Below, one piece after another: positions 1 to 7,580 of a stretch of 10,547 bases of DNA; position 1 is the stretch's first letter; each line of letters begins with the position of its first letter. The stretch lies in contig JACIWF010000036.1 in NCBI GenBank assembly GCA_014361095.1, positions 1 through 10,547 of the forward strand. The letters are read 5' to 3'. A model generated the notes under the pieces. The model was not told the origin of the DNA. It saw nothing but the letters and a program-made list of their open reading frames with translations, and searched no databases. Both the position numbers and the translations under genes were made by a program. This stretch comes from Hadesarchaea archaeon. Lineage in GTDB: Archaea; Hadarchaeota; Hadarchaeia; Hadarchaeales; Hadarchaeaceae.

Positions 1-128
1 CAGCGAAGGAAACAGATGACACCTAGGTTGTTAGGATACTTTTTCATACCATTCCGATTTTATTAGACCAATCCTGCTTTCAAAACAGAATTATCAAAAG
101 TAGCAACATCAGATAGGTTTCGGGGGGA

Positions 129-692
129 TTATTTTTCACTCATTAGTCGGCTGCGTTGGTGTGTTCTTTTGAAAAGGTTGTTGCCCTGCGTATCAACAGC
201 CACTACCATCGGCCCGAAATCGCGAACCCTGAGGACCCAGATCGCCTCCGGACCCAGTTCCTTCCAGATGATTTTTTCGACCTTTTTTACCTGACTGGCA
301 GCCAGTGCCCCGGCTCCACCAGGGAACGCGAGGTAGATGCAGCCTAGTTGGGCCATCTCTTTAACCACGTCATCACCAACTCCTCCCTTCCCGATCAGCG
401 CCCCGATCCCAGTGGACTTGATGAAACTGATCTGCATTGGGTCTAGGCGGGCGCTGGTGGTAGGCCCGGCCGATATTATTCGCCAGCCCCGGGCGGTTTG
501 TCTGGCGAGCGGCCCGCAGTGATAGATGACGGCACCTTGTAAATCTATGGGAGGTTTCTCACCGGAGATCACCCGAGCATAGGCCTTGTCCCTTGCCGTG
601 ATCACCCACCCGTCGATGGTGACCAGATCTCCGCAGCGCAGACTTTCAGTGTCCGTCTTTTTCAGCGGGGTCGTCAGCTTTTTTACCCTCAT
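129..692 (-). CDS. fumB: Class I fumarate hydratase, beta (C-terminal) subunit
   Basis: This is the small subunit of the two-subunit, oxygen-sensitive class I fumarase, which interconverts fumarate and malate in the cytoplasm. The 187-residue protein matches the Fumerase_C family in length and motifs: TARDKAYAR (about residues 32-40), YHCGP (57-61), GPTTSARLDP (76-85) and a GKGG turn (101-104) are the conserved substrate-site blocks. The ATG overlaps the TGA of the alpha subunit gene by 4 bp (ATGA), which indicates translational coupling and a 1:1 complex. It is the last gene of a two-gene minus-strand operon; about 128 bases without a clear gene follow it to the window edge. L-tartrate dehydratase beta (TtdB) is homologous and cannot be excluded by sequence alone, but fumarase is the usual role in archaea. 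The family assignment is secure. Confidence 0.93.
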   Translation of the reverse strand: MRVKKLTTPLKKTDTESLRCGDLVTIDGWVITARDKAYARVISGEKPPIDLQGAVIYHCGPLARQTARGWRIISAGPTTSARLDPMQISFIKSTGIGALIGKGGVGDDVVKEMAQLGCIYLAFPGGAGALAASQVKKVEKIIWKELGPEAIWVLRVRDFGPMVVAVDTQGNNLFKRTHQRSRLMSEK

Positions 693-1558
693 GGTTCCAC
701 AACCCTAAGTTCACCATCCACCCTTGTTGCCTTTGCTCGTCTAGCTGGCCAGCACTGCAGGGCGAAGGCGACGGGGAGGCTCGCGGTGTGGCAGGCCGCC
801 TTTTCGATGTGCACACCTAGGATGGTGGTCTCCCCACTCAACCCCATCGGTCCTATTTTAAGATTGTTTGCGGCCAGTTTGATCCGGTGCTCCAGCTCTG
901 CCAGTTCGGGATCAGGATTTTTCCTGTTGAGTGGCCGAAGCAGCGCGTGCTTGGCCATCAACGCAGCTGTTTCCATGGAGCCACCAATTCCAACCCCAAT
1001 AATATTCGGCGGACAGGATTTTCCGCCCGACTCTTCAATCGTCTTTAAAACTGCCCTTTCAATGGCCTCAGCTCTTTCCGTTGGTCGCATCATGAAAAGC
1101 CGGCTACAGTTCTCGGTCCCGGCACCTTTCACCAGCAGCTCCAGCTCAAGATCGTCACCGGGCGTCAGCTCTAAATGAATCGCCGGCTGTCCTCTGCCGG
1201 TGTTCGTCGGCGATGGTTTTCTGGTGAGGGGGTCGACGACGTTGGCCCGGAGCGGAACCTCCTGTGTCGCGATCTCCACCGCCTCGGCCAGTGTCCCTTC
1301 CAAGTCAAAAGAGAGCTTCACCTCGCGGCCCAATTTCACGAAAAAGGTGAAGACGCCAGTGTCCTGACATATGGGCACTCCAAGCCCTTGGGCGAGCTGC
1401 AGGTTCCTGAACATCATCCTGTAGTGGAACCTCGCTATTGGGTCTCGTTCCTTTTTCCAGGCGCGTTTGAGAGCCGCCAGCACGTCCTTCGGGAGCTTGG
1501 TCTCGGCCCGCCTGATCATCTCCACGGCCACATCTCGAAAAACTGTTTCAGTCATCAT
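689..1558 (-). CDS. fumA: Class I fumarate hydratase, alpha (N-terminal, Fe-S) subunit
   Basis: This is the iron-sulfur subunit of class I fumarase (Fumerase family), partner of the downstream beta subunit. From the ATG at 1558 it has 289 residues, normal for the family. Likely [4Fe-4S] ligands are C64 in ICQDTG, C182 in KSCPPN and C269 in QCWPARR; the first two are spaced as in other class I fumarases, and the third is my best candidate. GIGGSMETAA and GLSGETT are further family motifs. The reading frame extends upstream to a GTG at 1585, but homologues begin close to the two adjacent ATGs (1558 and 1555). A TATA-like element at 1586-1595 lies about 33 bases upstream of 1558, which fits a very short leader starting at the ATG and not the GTG. 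Tartrate dehydratase alpha is the alternative. Confidence 0.92.
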   Translation of the reverse strand: MMTETVFRDVAVEMIRRAETKLPKDVLAALKRAWKKERDPIARFHYRMMFRNLQLAQGLGVPICQDTGVFTFFVKLGREVKLSFDLEGTLAEAVEIATQEVPLRANVVDPLTRKPSPTNTGRGQPAIHLELTPGDDLELELLVKGAGTENCSRLFMMRPTERAEAIERAVLKTIEESGGKSCPPNIIGVGIGGSMETAALMAKHALLRPLNRKNPDPELAELEHRIKLAANNLKIGPMGLSGETTILGVHIEKAACHTASLPVAFALQCWPARRAKATRVDGELRVVEP

Positions 1559-1585
1559 AGGTTCGAGTTCAAATAATCCCGCCAC

Positions 1586-1595
1586 GTTAAAATAT
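1586..1595 (-). promoter_or_regulatory. TATA-like element for the fumarase operon
   Basis: An A/T-only stretch (minus strand ATATTTTAA) lies in the 41-base gap between the fumarase alpha ATG and the divergent DUF192 gene. Archaeal TATA boxes sit about 26 bases before the transcription start, which puts the start near 1563-1565 and gives a leader of only a few bases. It is placed by sequence and spacing only. Confidence 0.35.
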
Positions 1596-1599
1596 CTTG

Positions 1600-1974
1600 A
1601 TGGATGCTGATTTCAGGCTGGTTAACGAGACCACCGGCGTTACCATCGCGAGCCGGGTCAGCCTGGCCGATGGCTTTTTCAGCCGGTTCAGAGGGCTGAT
1701 GATGAGGAGAAATTTTTTGCCCGGAGAGGCCCTGTTTTTCACCTTTGGAAAACCAGGTCGGAACAGCGTCCACATGTTCTTCGTCCGTTTTCCAATAGAT
1801 TTGGTCTACCTCGATTCCGGCTTCAGGGTCGTTGAGATCAGGTCTTTCCTGAGGCCTTGGCGTTTCCACCGGTCCAAGGTGATCTCGAGCTACCTGATTG
1901 AGCTGCCAGCGGGAACGGTGGCTCGTCTCAGGATCGGTCTGGGGGACAAAATTCGGCTGGAGAAAGGGTTTTAA
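1600..1974 (+). CDS. DUF192 family protein
   Basis: This small soluble protein of 124 residues belongs to DUF192 (PF02643), a single-domain beta-rich family whose molecular role is not known to me. Visible family signatures are the FSRFRGLMMR block near residues 27-36, the central HMFFVRFPIDLVYLD strand pair and the YLIELPAGT segment near the end; members commonly carry H-x-F-x-M/V-R-F-P-I-D in the middle. No signal peptide or membrane segment is evident, although bacterial members are often exported. A TTG directly before the ATG (1597) is an alternative start that adds one residue. The gene is divergent from the fumarase operon. A weak A/T stretch near 1568-1576 could be its TATA box, which would make the transcript nearly leaderless. 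I see no functional link to its neighbours. Confidence 0.85.
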   Translation: MDADFRLVNETTGVTIASRVSLADGFFSRFRGLMMRRNFLPGEALFFTFGKPGRNSVHMFFVRFPIDLVYLDSGFRVVEIRSFLRPWRFHRSKVISSYLIELPAGTVARLRIGLGDKIRLEKGF

Positions 1975-1984
1975 TCCCTTGATT

Positions 1985-1996
1985 TCATAAAATATA
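1985..1996 (+). promoter_or_regulatory. TATA-like promoter element for dacZ-lig
   Basis: The A/T block CATAAAATATA lies about 40-47 bases before the dacZ ATG. A start about 26 bases downstream (near 2019) leaves a short leader that includes GGAG at 2022-2025, spaced 10 bases from the ATG. A stronger GAGGAGGT at 2006-2013 is too far from the ATG to serve it. This is inferred from spacing. Confidence 0.4.
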
Positions 1997-2035
1997 CTGC
2001 TGACCGAGGAGGTAGGGGGACGGAGTAATGATTAG

Positions 2036-2914
2036 ATGGACGTCCCCAGGGTTTTGGCCGAGGCAGCAGTTAAAGTTGCTCAGGAAATAAAGGCTAACGC
2101 TATTCTGGCGCTTACTGAAACAGGGAAGAACTGCGAGGTTTTTTCCAAGATGAACCTCACCGACCGGAATGGCAGGCCGATAAAACTAATTGTCGCCACG
2201 CCCAACCCCGAGGCCTACCGGAAGTTGAGCATGAAAGGCTCTTTCCAGTGCTTGAAGCTCACGGCCAGACCGCACGATCGGGCCAGTCAAGCCCACCACG
2301 CCATCGCCCGCGGCCTCCATGAGGGTGTGATTAATTTTGGTGAGAAGGTGGTCTGTCTCACTGGCAACGGTTTCGCAGACATGTCCGACTCCATCATCTT
2401 CACCGAGGTGAATGAGGAGATTTCCCTGGTCAACGTCTTGGAGTCCAATCCTGTTCTTGCGGCCACGGTTGAGCTCTCACTTGAACTCGCCAAGGGAGCG
2501 CCCGATGGCAAGCCACTCGGCGCTTCCTTTGTGGTCGGGGACACGAAGGCGGTGCTGAGGCTGTCGCGCCAGCTCATGATAAACCCGTTCCGGGGTTATT
2601 CGGTGAACATAAAGGACAGGAGACAGTGGGATCTGCTGAAAAAGTATGCCTTCTTTGATGGCGCCTTTATCATCGATGATGCCGGAAGTGTGGTCGCCGC
2701 ACAGAGATACCTCAACGCCAATGTTCGGGTAGAGATCCCGCCGGGTCTCGGCACCAGACATTTGGCGGTCGCGGCAATCACGGCAGCCACCAAGGCCAAG
2801 GGAGTCACAGTTTCTGGGGAAAATGGCGCGGTGAGGATATTCGAGAAGGGAAGGATTCTAGCCAAGATTGATCCCGGCAGCAGGATTATTGAGTCGCTGA
2901 GTTCTTCAACCTAA
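2036..2914 (+). CDS. dacZ: Diadenylate cyclase DacZ (c-di-AMP synthase)
   Basis: The 292-residue protein has the two-part architecture of archaeal DacZ. The N-terminal half (about 1-175) resembles the pyruvate kinase C-terminal (alpha/beta) domain, with TETGKNCEVFSKM near the start. The C-terminal half is a DisA_N/DAC domain that condenses two ATP to cyclic di-AMP. The DAC signatures are D208-G209-A210 in FFDGAFIIDD, the GLGTRHLAVAA block with R241-H242, and TVSGENGAVRIF. The usual RHR triplet reads RHL here. An in-frame TAG lies directly before the ATG, so the start cannot be further upstream. The DNA ligase follows after 38 bases on the same strand, probably in the same transcript. In archaea c-di-AMP is tied mainly to osmotic and potassium homeostasis. 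The family call rests on motifs, not on a search. Confidence 0.82.
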   Translation: MDVPRVLAEAAVKVAQEIKANAILALTETGKNCEVFSKMNLTDRNGRPIKLIVATPNPEAYRKLSMKGSFQCLKLTARPHDRASQAHHAIARGLHEGVINFGEKVVCLTGNGFADMSDSIIFTEVNEEISLVNVLESNPVLAATVELSLELAKGAPDGKPLGASFVVGDTKAVLRLSRQLMINPFRGYSVNIKDRRQWDLLKKYAFFDGAFIIDDAGSVVAAQRYLNANVRVEIPPGLGTRHLAVAAITAATKAKGVTVSGENGAVRIFEKGRILAKIDPGSRIIESLSSST

Positions 2915-2952
2915 GTATTTTACCATCGACGGAGAACTTTCAATTGATCGGG

Positions 2953-4668
2953 ATGGAATATCTCAAGCTTGCCGAGGCATTTGAGAGGCTGGAAAAAACC
3001 CCTTCCTACCTTGAGAAGAACGCCATCATCTCGGAGCTGCTCAAGCAGACACCCGCCGAGGAGATCGAGCGGGTGGTGCTACTTTTGCTGGGGAGAACCA
3101 CTCCTGCCTATATTTCTCAGGAGACCGGGGTGGGACTGGCGCAGCTTAAAAAGGCGGTGGCCAACGCTTCAGGCTACTCGCTGAGTGAGGTCGAGAAGCT
3201 GATGTTGGAGATCGGGGACCTGGGTGAGGTGGCCAGGCGACTGATGGAGAAGAAGAAACAGGTCACTCTGTTTACCGAGAGGCTCACGGTGAAAAGGGTC
3301 TATGAGGGGATAAGGAGGTTGCCCGAGATAACTGGCGAGGGTTCAGTTGACCGCAAGATACTCGCCATATCGGAGCTTCTCACCAGCAGCCAACCACTGG
3401 AGGCGAAGTTCATCGTTAGGACGGTGCTGGGTGATCTGAGGATCGGGGTGGCGGAAGGGAGGCTGAGGGACGCGATAGCCACGGCTTTTAACGTTGATCC
3501 TGAAGAGGTCGAGCACGCCTACATGCTCACGACCGATTATTCGCTGGTTGCCAAGGCCGCCGCCGAAGGTGGGGCCAAGGGCCTGCGCCAGCTGGGCGTC
3601 ATCGTTGGCCATCCGGTCAACCCGATGCTGGCCCAGCGTGCTGAGGACATCGATGAGGTCTTGGAGAGGATGAAAGGAAAGGCGGCCTTCGAGATAAAGC
3701 TCGATGGAATAAGAATCCAGGTGCACAAGGACGGCGAGAAAATATACCTCTACACCAGAAGGATGGAGAACTACACCGAAATGTTCCCTGACCTGATCCC
3801 GCCGCTGAGGAAGGCGCTCAAGCCCAACCGGGTGATCGTCGACGGTGAGCTGGTGGCTCTGGATAAGAAGACCGGAAAGCCGATGCCGTTTCAGGAGGTC
3901 CTGAAGCGGAGGAGGAAGTACGGTGTTGAGGAATCTGCCGAGGCCATCCCGGTGGAGTATAACGTCTTTGATGTCCTGCTGGTCGAAAACAAGACGCTGC
4001 TGGATGAGCCTTACACCAAGCGCCGGGAAATGCTGGAGAAGGTTGTGGAGGAGATCGAGGGCAGGGTTAGGCTGGTGGAGCAGAAGGTGCTCTCAGACGC
4101 CGAGAAGATCAAGGAGTTCTGCGATTACGCGATAAAGATAGGCCATGAGGGGCTGGTCGCCAAGGACCTGCATTCCACCTATCGGGCCGGGCGCCGCGAG
4201 TTCCTCTGGCTGAAGCTGAAGCCCACGCTGGAGACCTTGGACCTGGTCGTCGTCGGTGCGCTCTTCGGAAAGGGGAAGCGGGCCGGTGTCTTCGGCAGCT
4301 ATGTGCTGGCGGCTTTGGACAGCGACACTGGAAAGTTCAAGACAGTTACCAAGTGCGGCTCGGGATATACGGATGAGGACCTGGTTGAACTGACCAAGAT
4401 GTTCAAGAAGCTCCAGATAAAGGGACCGCACGAGGATGTGGAGATTGAGATCGATTGCGACGCCTACTTCAAGCCGGAGGTGGTTTTCGAGATAGCCTAT
4501 GAGGAGATTCAGGTCAGCCCGGAGGAAAAGCACACCAGCGGGATGGGGCTGAGGTTCCCGAGGTTTGTAAGGGTCAGGGAGGACAGGCGACCGGAGGAGG
4601 CGACGACGGTCCAGGAGATCCAGGAGCTGTTCGAGCTGCAGGAGCGGAGGAAGGGTAAAAGGGCCTGA
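2953..4668 (+). CDS. lig: ATP-dependent DNA ligase (archaeal replicative type)
   Basis: This enzyme seals nicks in Okazaki-fragment joining and repair, using ATP through a ligase-AMP intermediate. At 571 residues it has the typical archaeal length and order: an N-terminal DNA-binding domain (about 1-210), the adenylation domain and a C-terminal OB fold. Motif I is EIKLDGIR with the nucleotide-accepting K249. Motif III is VDGEL, motif IV EGLVAK (about 400) and motif V WLKLKP (K421/K423). K249 is the position of the catalytic lysine in the Pyrococcus enzyme, which supports the ATG at 2953. A TTG at 2944 would add three residues and has GGAG nine bases upstream, so it remains possible. The sequence after the ATG (MEYLKLAEAFERLEKT) also aligns with normal ligase N-termini. 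It is downstream of dacZ and convergent with the DHH nuclease gene. Confidence 0.96.
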   Translation: MEYLKLAEAFERLEKTPSYLEKNAIISELLKQTPAEEIERVVLLLLGRTTPAYISQETGVGLAQLKKAVANASGYSLSEVEKLMLEIGDLGEVARRLMEKKKQVTLFTERLTVKRVYEGIRRLPEITGEGSVDRKILAISELLTSSQPLEAKFIVRTVLGDLRIGVAEGRLRDAIATAFNVDPEEVEHAYMLTTDYSLVAKAAAEGGAKGLRQLGVIVGHPVNPMLAQRAEDIDEVLERMKGKAAFEIKLDGIRIQVHKDGEKIYLYTRRMENYTEMFPDLIPPLRKALKPNRVIVDGELVALDKKTGKPMPFQEVLKRRRKYGVEESAEAIPVEYNVFDVLLVENKTLLDEPYTKRREMLEKVVEEIEGRVRLVEQKVLSDAEKIKEFCDYAIKIGHEGLVAKDLHSTYRAGRREFLWLKLKPTLETLDLVVVGALFGKGKRAGVFGSYVLAALDSDTGKFKTVTKCGSGYTDEDLVELTKMFKKLQIKGPHEDVEIEIDCDAYFKPEVVFEIAYEEIQVSPEEKHTSGMGLRFPRFVRVREDRRPEEATTVQEIQELFELQERRKGKRA

Positions 4669-4673
4669 AAAAA
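4668..4673 (-). terminator. Possible T-run terminator of the DHH gene
   Basis: On the minus strand a run of six T lies about 50 bases beyond the DHH stop codon, at the end of the convergent ligase gene. Archaeal RNA polymerase often stops at T-runs without a hairpin. The evidence is only the run and its position. Confidence 0.25.
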
Positions 4674-4723
4674 CTTTGGCCAAATTATCTTTAGAAATTG
4701 TCACCCCCGATGGAAGCTCAGTT

Positions 4724-6121
4724 TTAACCAACTTGGGTTATTAACAGTTCCTCAAATTTTTCCAGAAATTGTGGGACCTCTCTCTCATTGATCTCAGCCC
4801 CGCAGGCTACCGCGTGACCGCCGCCCTCACCACCGCATGACTCCGCCGCAGCCCTTATTGCCCTTGACATGTCGAATCCCCTGAGGAAGAGGAGCTTTGA
4901 GCATCGCGCCGAAACCTTGGCTCTGCCGCCGTCCTTCACCAGCCCCACCAGCGGCCGGTAGGGGTCACAGTTGCAGTTGCCCAGGGCCAAGCTGGTGATG
5001 GTCCCGACGAACGTGTCCTTTATCACCCCCGTGGCGTCAAAGTACTGCAGATAACCCCGCGGCCCTTTTTCTATGCCACCGGAGGCGAGAAACTCCAGCC
5101 CTCTGGCGATGCTGCGCCGGTGCTGTTTGAGCAGGTTGAGCATCGTCCGGTAGTATCCTTCGCGGTCACCCTTGGCGACCTCCAGACCAATCAGTGGCTG
5201 CTCGTGGCGGGCGGTGGAGTTTATGCAGGTAGAAAATTCCTCCGCGTCCTGCAGCATCGGCCAGTTCTTCTCCCTGGCCAATGTGTAAACTTCGCCAATG
5301 ATCAATCCGGGAACAAACTTCACCAGCTCCTCCGGAACATACATGTAGGCGCGCGCGATCAGTTCTGAGGCCAACCGCTGTTTTTCCTTTTCGCTGAGGT
5401 CGGCAAGGCGGCGCCAGCCACCCTTGTCGCTGAGCGGGATGTTGAGGTCCTTCAGCAGCCCGATGCAGCCCACCTGAGAGTTGCTCACCCCAGGGATGTA
5501 GGGATCGGTGAAGAACTCCAGCGATTTGAAGACCGGTCTGGAGTAGCGGCCGTAGAGCATCAGATCTTTGCTTTTTTCAATGACGCCGGATTCAACGGCA
5601 TCTTTTAAAATTTCTTGATTGTAGCCGAGGAACTTGCCCCAGGCGTTTTGAACGTCACCGATGGCCCCAACAACCGCCAGTGCCGAGAGATCCCGCCCGT
5701 CATTGTCCAGCTCTCTGGCGATCAGGTAGGTTACGCCGGCACCGCTGATCTCCTGCATCCCGTCAAGGCCGTGGTGGTGGGCATTCAGGTGCACCAGCTC
5801 CGGCCAGCCCTCGGCTTTTACCGGGTCATGGTGGTCGGCGATGATGACGTCGTGGCCTCGGAATTTTTTCCTCAGGTTTTCCAGCTGTGAGCTGCCCAGG
5901 TCGGTGAATATAGTCAGGTCAGCAGGATCAAGCTCTTCAACAACATCCCGGTAGAGCATGCGCACGAACCTGACGCTGTGCCTGATGGTGAGCCTGTCGA
6001 GCGCCCTTGAGAGGAGAGCTGCCGCGGAAATGCCGTCGGAGTCCATGTGGGAAATTATTTCGATGGTGTTGTGTCTGTGTTTCTTTATCAGTTCCGCCGC
6101 CTTTCGAGCGATTTTCAGCAT
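4724..6121 (-). CDS. DHH/DHHA1 family phosphoesterase, archaeal RecJ-like
   Basis: The 465-residue protein has the archaeal RecJ-homologue architecture: an N-terminal DHH domain and a C-terminal DHHA1 domain. Metal-binding motifs are SHMDSDG (24-30), FTDLGSS (72-78), the name-giving ADHHDP (95-100) and HLNAHHHG (111-118). The DHHA1 substrate-binding motif is GGEGGGHAVACG, about residues 430-441. Archaeal relatives include RecJ-like exonucleases and the GINS-associated GAN nuclease that binds the replication machinery. Which one this is (single-strand DNA exonuclease, GAN, or an RNA/nano-RNA-acting enzyme) cannot be settled from motifs. A TATAATTA box 26 bases before the ATG suggests a leaderless transcript and fixes the start. 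It converges with the ligase gene, giving a small DNA-replication/repair neighbourhood. Confidence 0.9.
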   Translation of the reverse strand: MLKIARKAAELIKKHRHNTIEIISHMDSDGISAAALLSRALDRLTIRHSVRFVRMLYRDVVEELDPADLTIFTDLGSSQLENLRKKFRGHDVIIADHHDPVKAEGWPELVHLNAHHHGLDGMQEISGAGVTYLIARELDNDGRDLSALAVVGAIGDVQNAWGKFLGYNQEILKDAVESGVIEKSKDLMLYGRYSRPVFKSLEFFTDPYIPGVSNSQVGCIGLLKDLNIPLSDKGGWRRLADLSEKEKQRLASELIARAYMYVPEELVKFVPGLIIGEVYTLAREKNWPMLQDAEEFSTCINSTARHEQPLIGLEVAKGDREGYYRTMLNLLKQHRRSIARGLEFLASGGIEKGPRGYLQYFDATGVIKDTFVGTITSLALGNCNCDPYRPLVGLVKDGGRAKVSARCSKLLFLRGFDMSRAIRAAAESCGGEGGGHAVACGAEINEREVPQFLEKFEELLITQVG

Positions 6122-6143
6122 AAAGATACCTTTTTTTCACACA

Positions 6144-6151
6144 TAATTATA
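6144..6151 (-). promoter_or_regulatory. TATA box of the DHH gene, leaderless
   Basis: Minus-strand TATAATTA is centred 26 bases upstream of the ATG at 6121, so transcription should start at or next to the start codon. It lies in the 173-base divergent gap shared with mtnA. Confidence 0.5.
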
Positions 6152-6256
6152 TTGAGTATGGTGTAAATTTTGTGGTCTAAAAATTTGAGTCGAATTGCAG
6201 GGAAACAAAACCTTTTTCTCACTTTTGTCTCAGAAGAGCGCAAAGGGGTGACATTA

Positions 6257-6290
6257 TCCTCTCTCAGATTTGTGGCTGAGGAGGAGGTGA
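6257..6290 (+). promoter_or_regulatory. mtnA leader hairpin overlapping a strong Shine-Dalgarno
   Basis: GGAGGTGA at 6283-6290 is a near-complete match to the archaeal 16S anti-SD complement and sits four bases before the TTG at 6295, so it decides that start. Bases 6257-6267 (TCCTCTCTCAG) can pair with 6276-6285 (CTGAGGAGGA). This gives a stem of ten pairs with T6262 bulged and an 8-base loop, and it buries the first three SD bases. The SD is certain by eye; a regulatory role for the hairpin is inference. Confidence 0.5.
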
Positions 6291-6294
6291 GAAG

Positions 6295-7314
6295 TTGAGG
6301 ACCATAGAGCTTCGTGGTGATGAGGTGATTTTGATCGATCAGACACAGCTTCCCCTGAGGCTGGTGAGGATCAAATGCCGGAGCGCCGAGGAGGTGGCCG
6401 AGGCCATCGAACAGATGAAGATCAGGGGTGCACCGGCGCTGGCCGCGGCGGCAGCCATGGCCCTGGCCATCACTGCCGTCAAAAGCAGGGCTAGGACCAA
6501 AGGGCAGCTCCTGCGGGAACTTGAGCGCGCGGGCAGAAGGATAGGAAGGACTAGGCCAACCGCGGTCAACCTGTTTGTGGGGCTGGAGCGGGCTCTAGCC
6601 GCGGCACGATCGGCGGCCGATGTCGAGGATGTTCGCAAGGCCGTGGTCCGCGAGGCAGAGGCCATCGCCGAGGAGGATGTCAAGGTCAACAGAAAGATAG
6701 GCGAGAATGGAGCGATGCTGATGGAAGATGGTGATGTCGTCTTGACCCACTGCAACGCGGGCTCACTGGCAACGGTTGATTATGGAACCGCTTTGGGGGT
6801 GATTCGTGCCGCACACAGCTCCGGCAAGAAGATTGAGGTCATCGCAACTGAGACGAGGCCATTGCTGCAGGGAGCTAGGTTGACGGCCTGGGAGCTGAGT
6901 CGCGAAGGAATTCCGGTCAGAGTGGTCACAGATGGGATGGTGGGATATCTGATGGCAAAGGGGATGATTGATAAGGTTGTTGTTGGTGCCGATAGGATTG
7001 CTGCCAACGGTGACGCCGCCAACAAGATCGGGACCTACTCGATTGCGGTGCTGGCCAAGGAACACAGGATACCGTTTTACATCGCGGCACCAACGAGCAC
7101 AGTTGACCTGAAGGTAAAAACCGGAGCCGAGATACCGATCGAGGAGAGGCGCCCTGAGGAAGTGATCTTCTTCCGCGGGGTCAGGGTCGTGCCCAAGGGG
7201 GTGAAAGTCTTTAACCCTGCTTTTGACATCACCCCGGCACGCTACATCACGGCATTCATCACTGAAAGGGGAGTCGTCAAACCGGGTGAGCTCTCAAAAC
7301 TGTTCAAAAGCTAA
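6295..7314 (+). CDS. mtnA: S-methyl-5-thioribose-1-phosphate isomerase (aIF2B-like family)
   Basis: The 339-residue protein belongs to the eIF2B-alpha/MtnA family. It would isomerise 5-methylthioribose-1-phosphate to methylthioribulose-1-phosphate in methionine or purine-derivative salvage. Conserved blocks are RGAPA (44-48), THCNAGSLAT (151-160) with the proposed catalytic C153, ETRPLLQGARLTAWEL from 186, and VGADRIAANGD with the acid D233. The complete HCNAGSLAT block and the length favour MtnA over the related ribose-1,5-bisphosphate isomerase of archaeal AMP degradation, but archaeal family members are often promiscuous or mis-named. The start is a TTG chosen by the strong SD directly upstream. 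Its 3' end overlaps the convergent NifU-domain gene by 11 bp. Upstream it is divergent from the DHH gene. Confidence 0.88.
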   Translation: MRTIELRGDEVILIDQTQLPLRLVRIKCRSAEEVAEAIEQMKIRGAPALAAAAAMALAITAVKSRARTKGQLLRELERAGRRIGRTRPTAVNLFVGLERALAAARSAADVEDVRKAVVREAEAIAEEDVKVNRKIGENGAMLMEDGDVVLTHCNAGSLATVDYGTALGVIRAAHSSGKKIEVIATETRPLLQGARLTAWELSREGIPVRVVTDGMVGYLMAKGMIDKVVVGADRIAANGDAANKIGTYSIAVLAKEHRIPFYIAAPTSTVDLKVKTGAEIPIEERRPEEVIFFRGVRVVPKGVKVFNPAFDITPARYITAFITERGVVKPGELSKLFKS

Positions 7315-7531
7315 CTGCCACGACTTTCTTCACGCCGGGGACCTGTTTCTTCAGCTCGTTCTCAATGCCAAAGGCGAGCGTCATGGTCGACATCGGACAG
7401 CCGGCGCAGGCCCCGACCAGTCTGACTTTAACTATTCCATCATCGGTCACGTCAACGAGTTCAACGTCGCCACCGTCAGCCTGCAGAGCTGGCCTGATCT
7501 TTTCAATCGCGGCCTCAACTTCCTTCTTCAT
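7304..7531 (-). CDS. Stand-alone NifU C-terminal domain protein (Fe-S scaffold/carrier)
   Basis: The 75-residue protein is a complete NifU_N-less 'NifU C-terminal' domain, the Nfu-type fold that carries an iron-sulfur cluster to target proteins. Residues 12-22 (IRPALQADGGD) and GACAGCPMS with C42 and C45 form the family signature; the CxxC pair from two subunits holds a [4Fe-4S] cluster. Homologues end shortly after this region, so the small size is normal. It lies 49 bases downstream of apgM on the same strand and is probably co-transcribed. No strong ribosome-binding site at good spacing is visible; GTGATCC ends almost at the ATG. It overlaps the end of mtnA by 11 bp. A plausible client nearby is the Fe-S fumarase, but that is only inference. 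Confidence 0.9.
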   Translation of the reverse strand: MKKEVEAAIEKIRPALQADGGDVELVDVTDDGIVKVRLVGACAGCPMSTMTLAFGIENELKKQVPGVKKVVAVSF

Positions 7532-7580
7532 GGGATCACGCTTAAGATTAGAAGTTTCATCGTTTAAGCTTGTTGTTGAT

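Noticed and set aside
1..128. A C/D box RNA or gene fragment downstream of the fumarase operon
   Set aside because: AGATGAC near the left edge resembles a C box but no paired D box or C'/D' set is seen, and no frame is protein-like.
1555..1869. Minus-strand 104-residue frame opposite the DUF192 gene
   Set aside because: No domain, and the opposite strand has clear DUF192 motifs.
4093..4731. Minus-strand 212-residue frame opposite the ligase
   Set aside because: It lies opposite ligase motifs IV-V and the OB fold; its low-complexity Leu-rich translation is typical of antisense frames.
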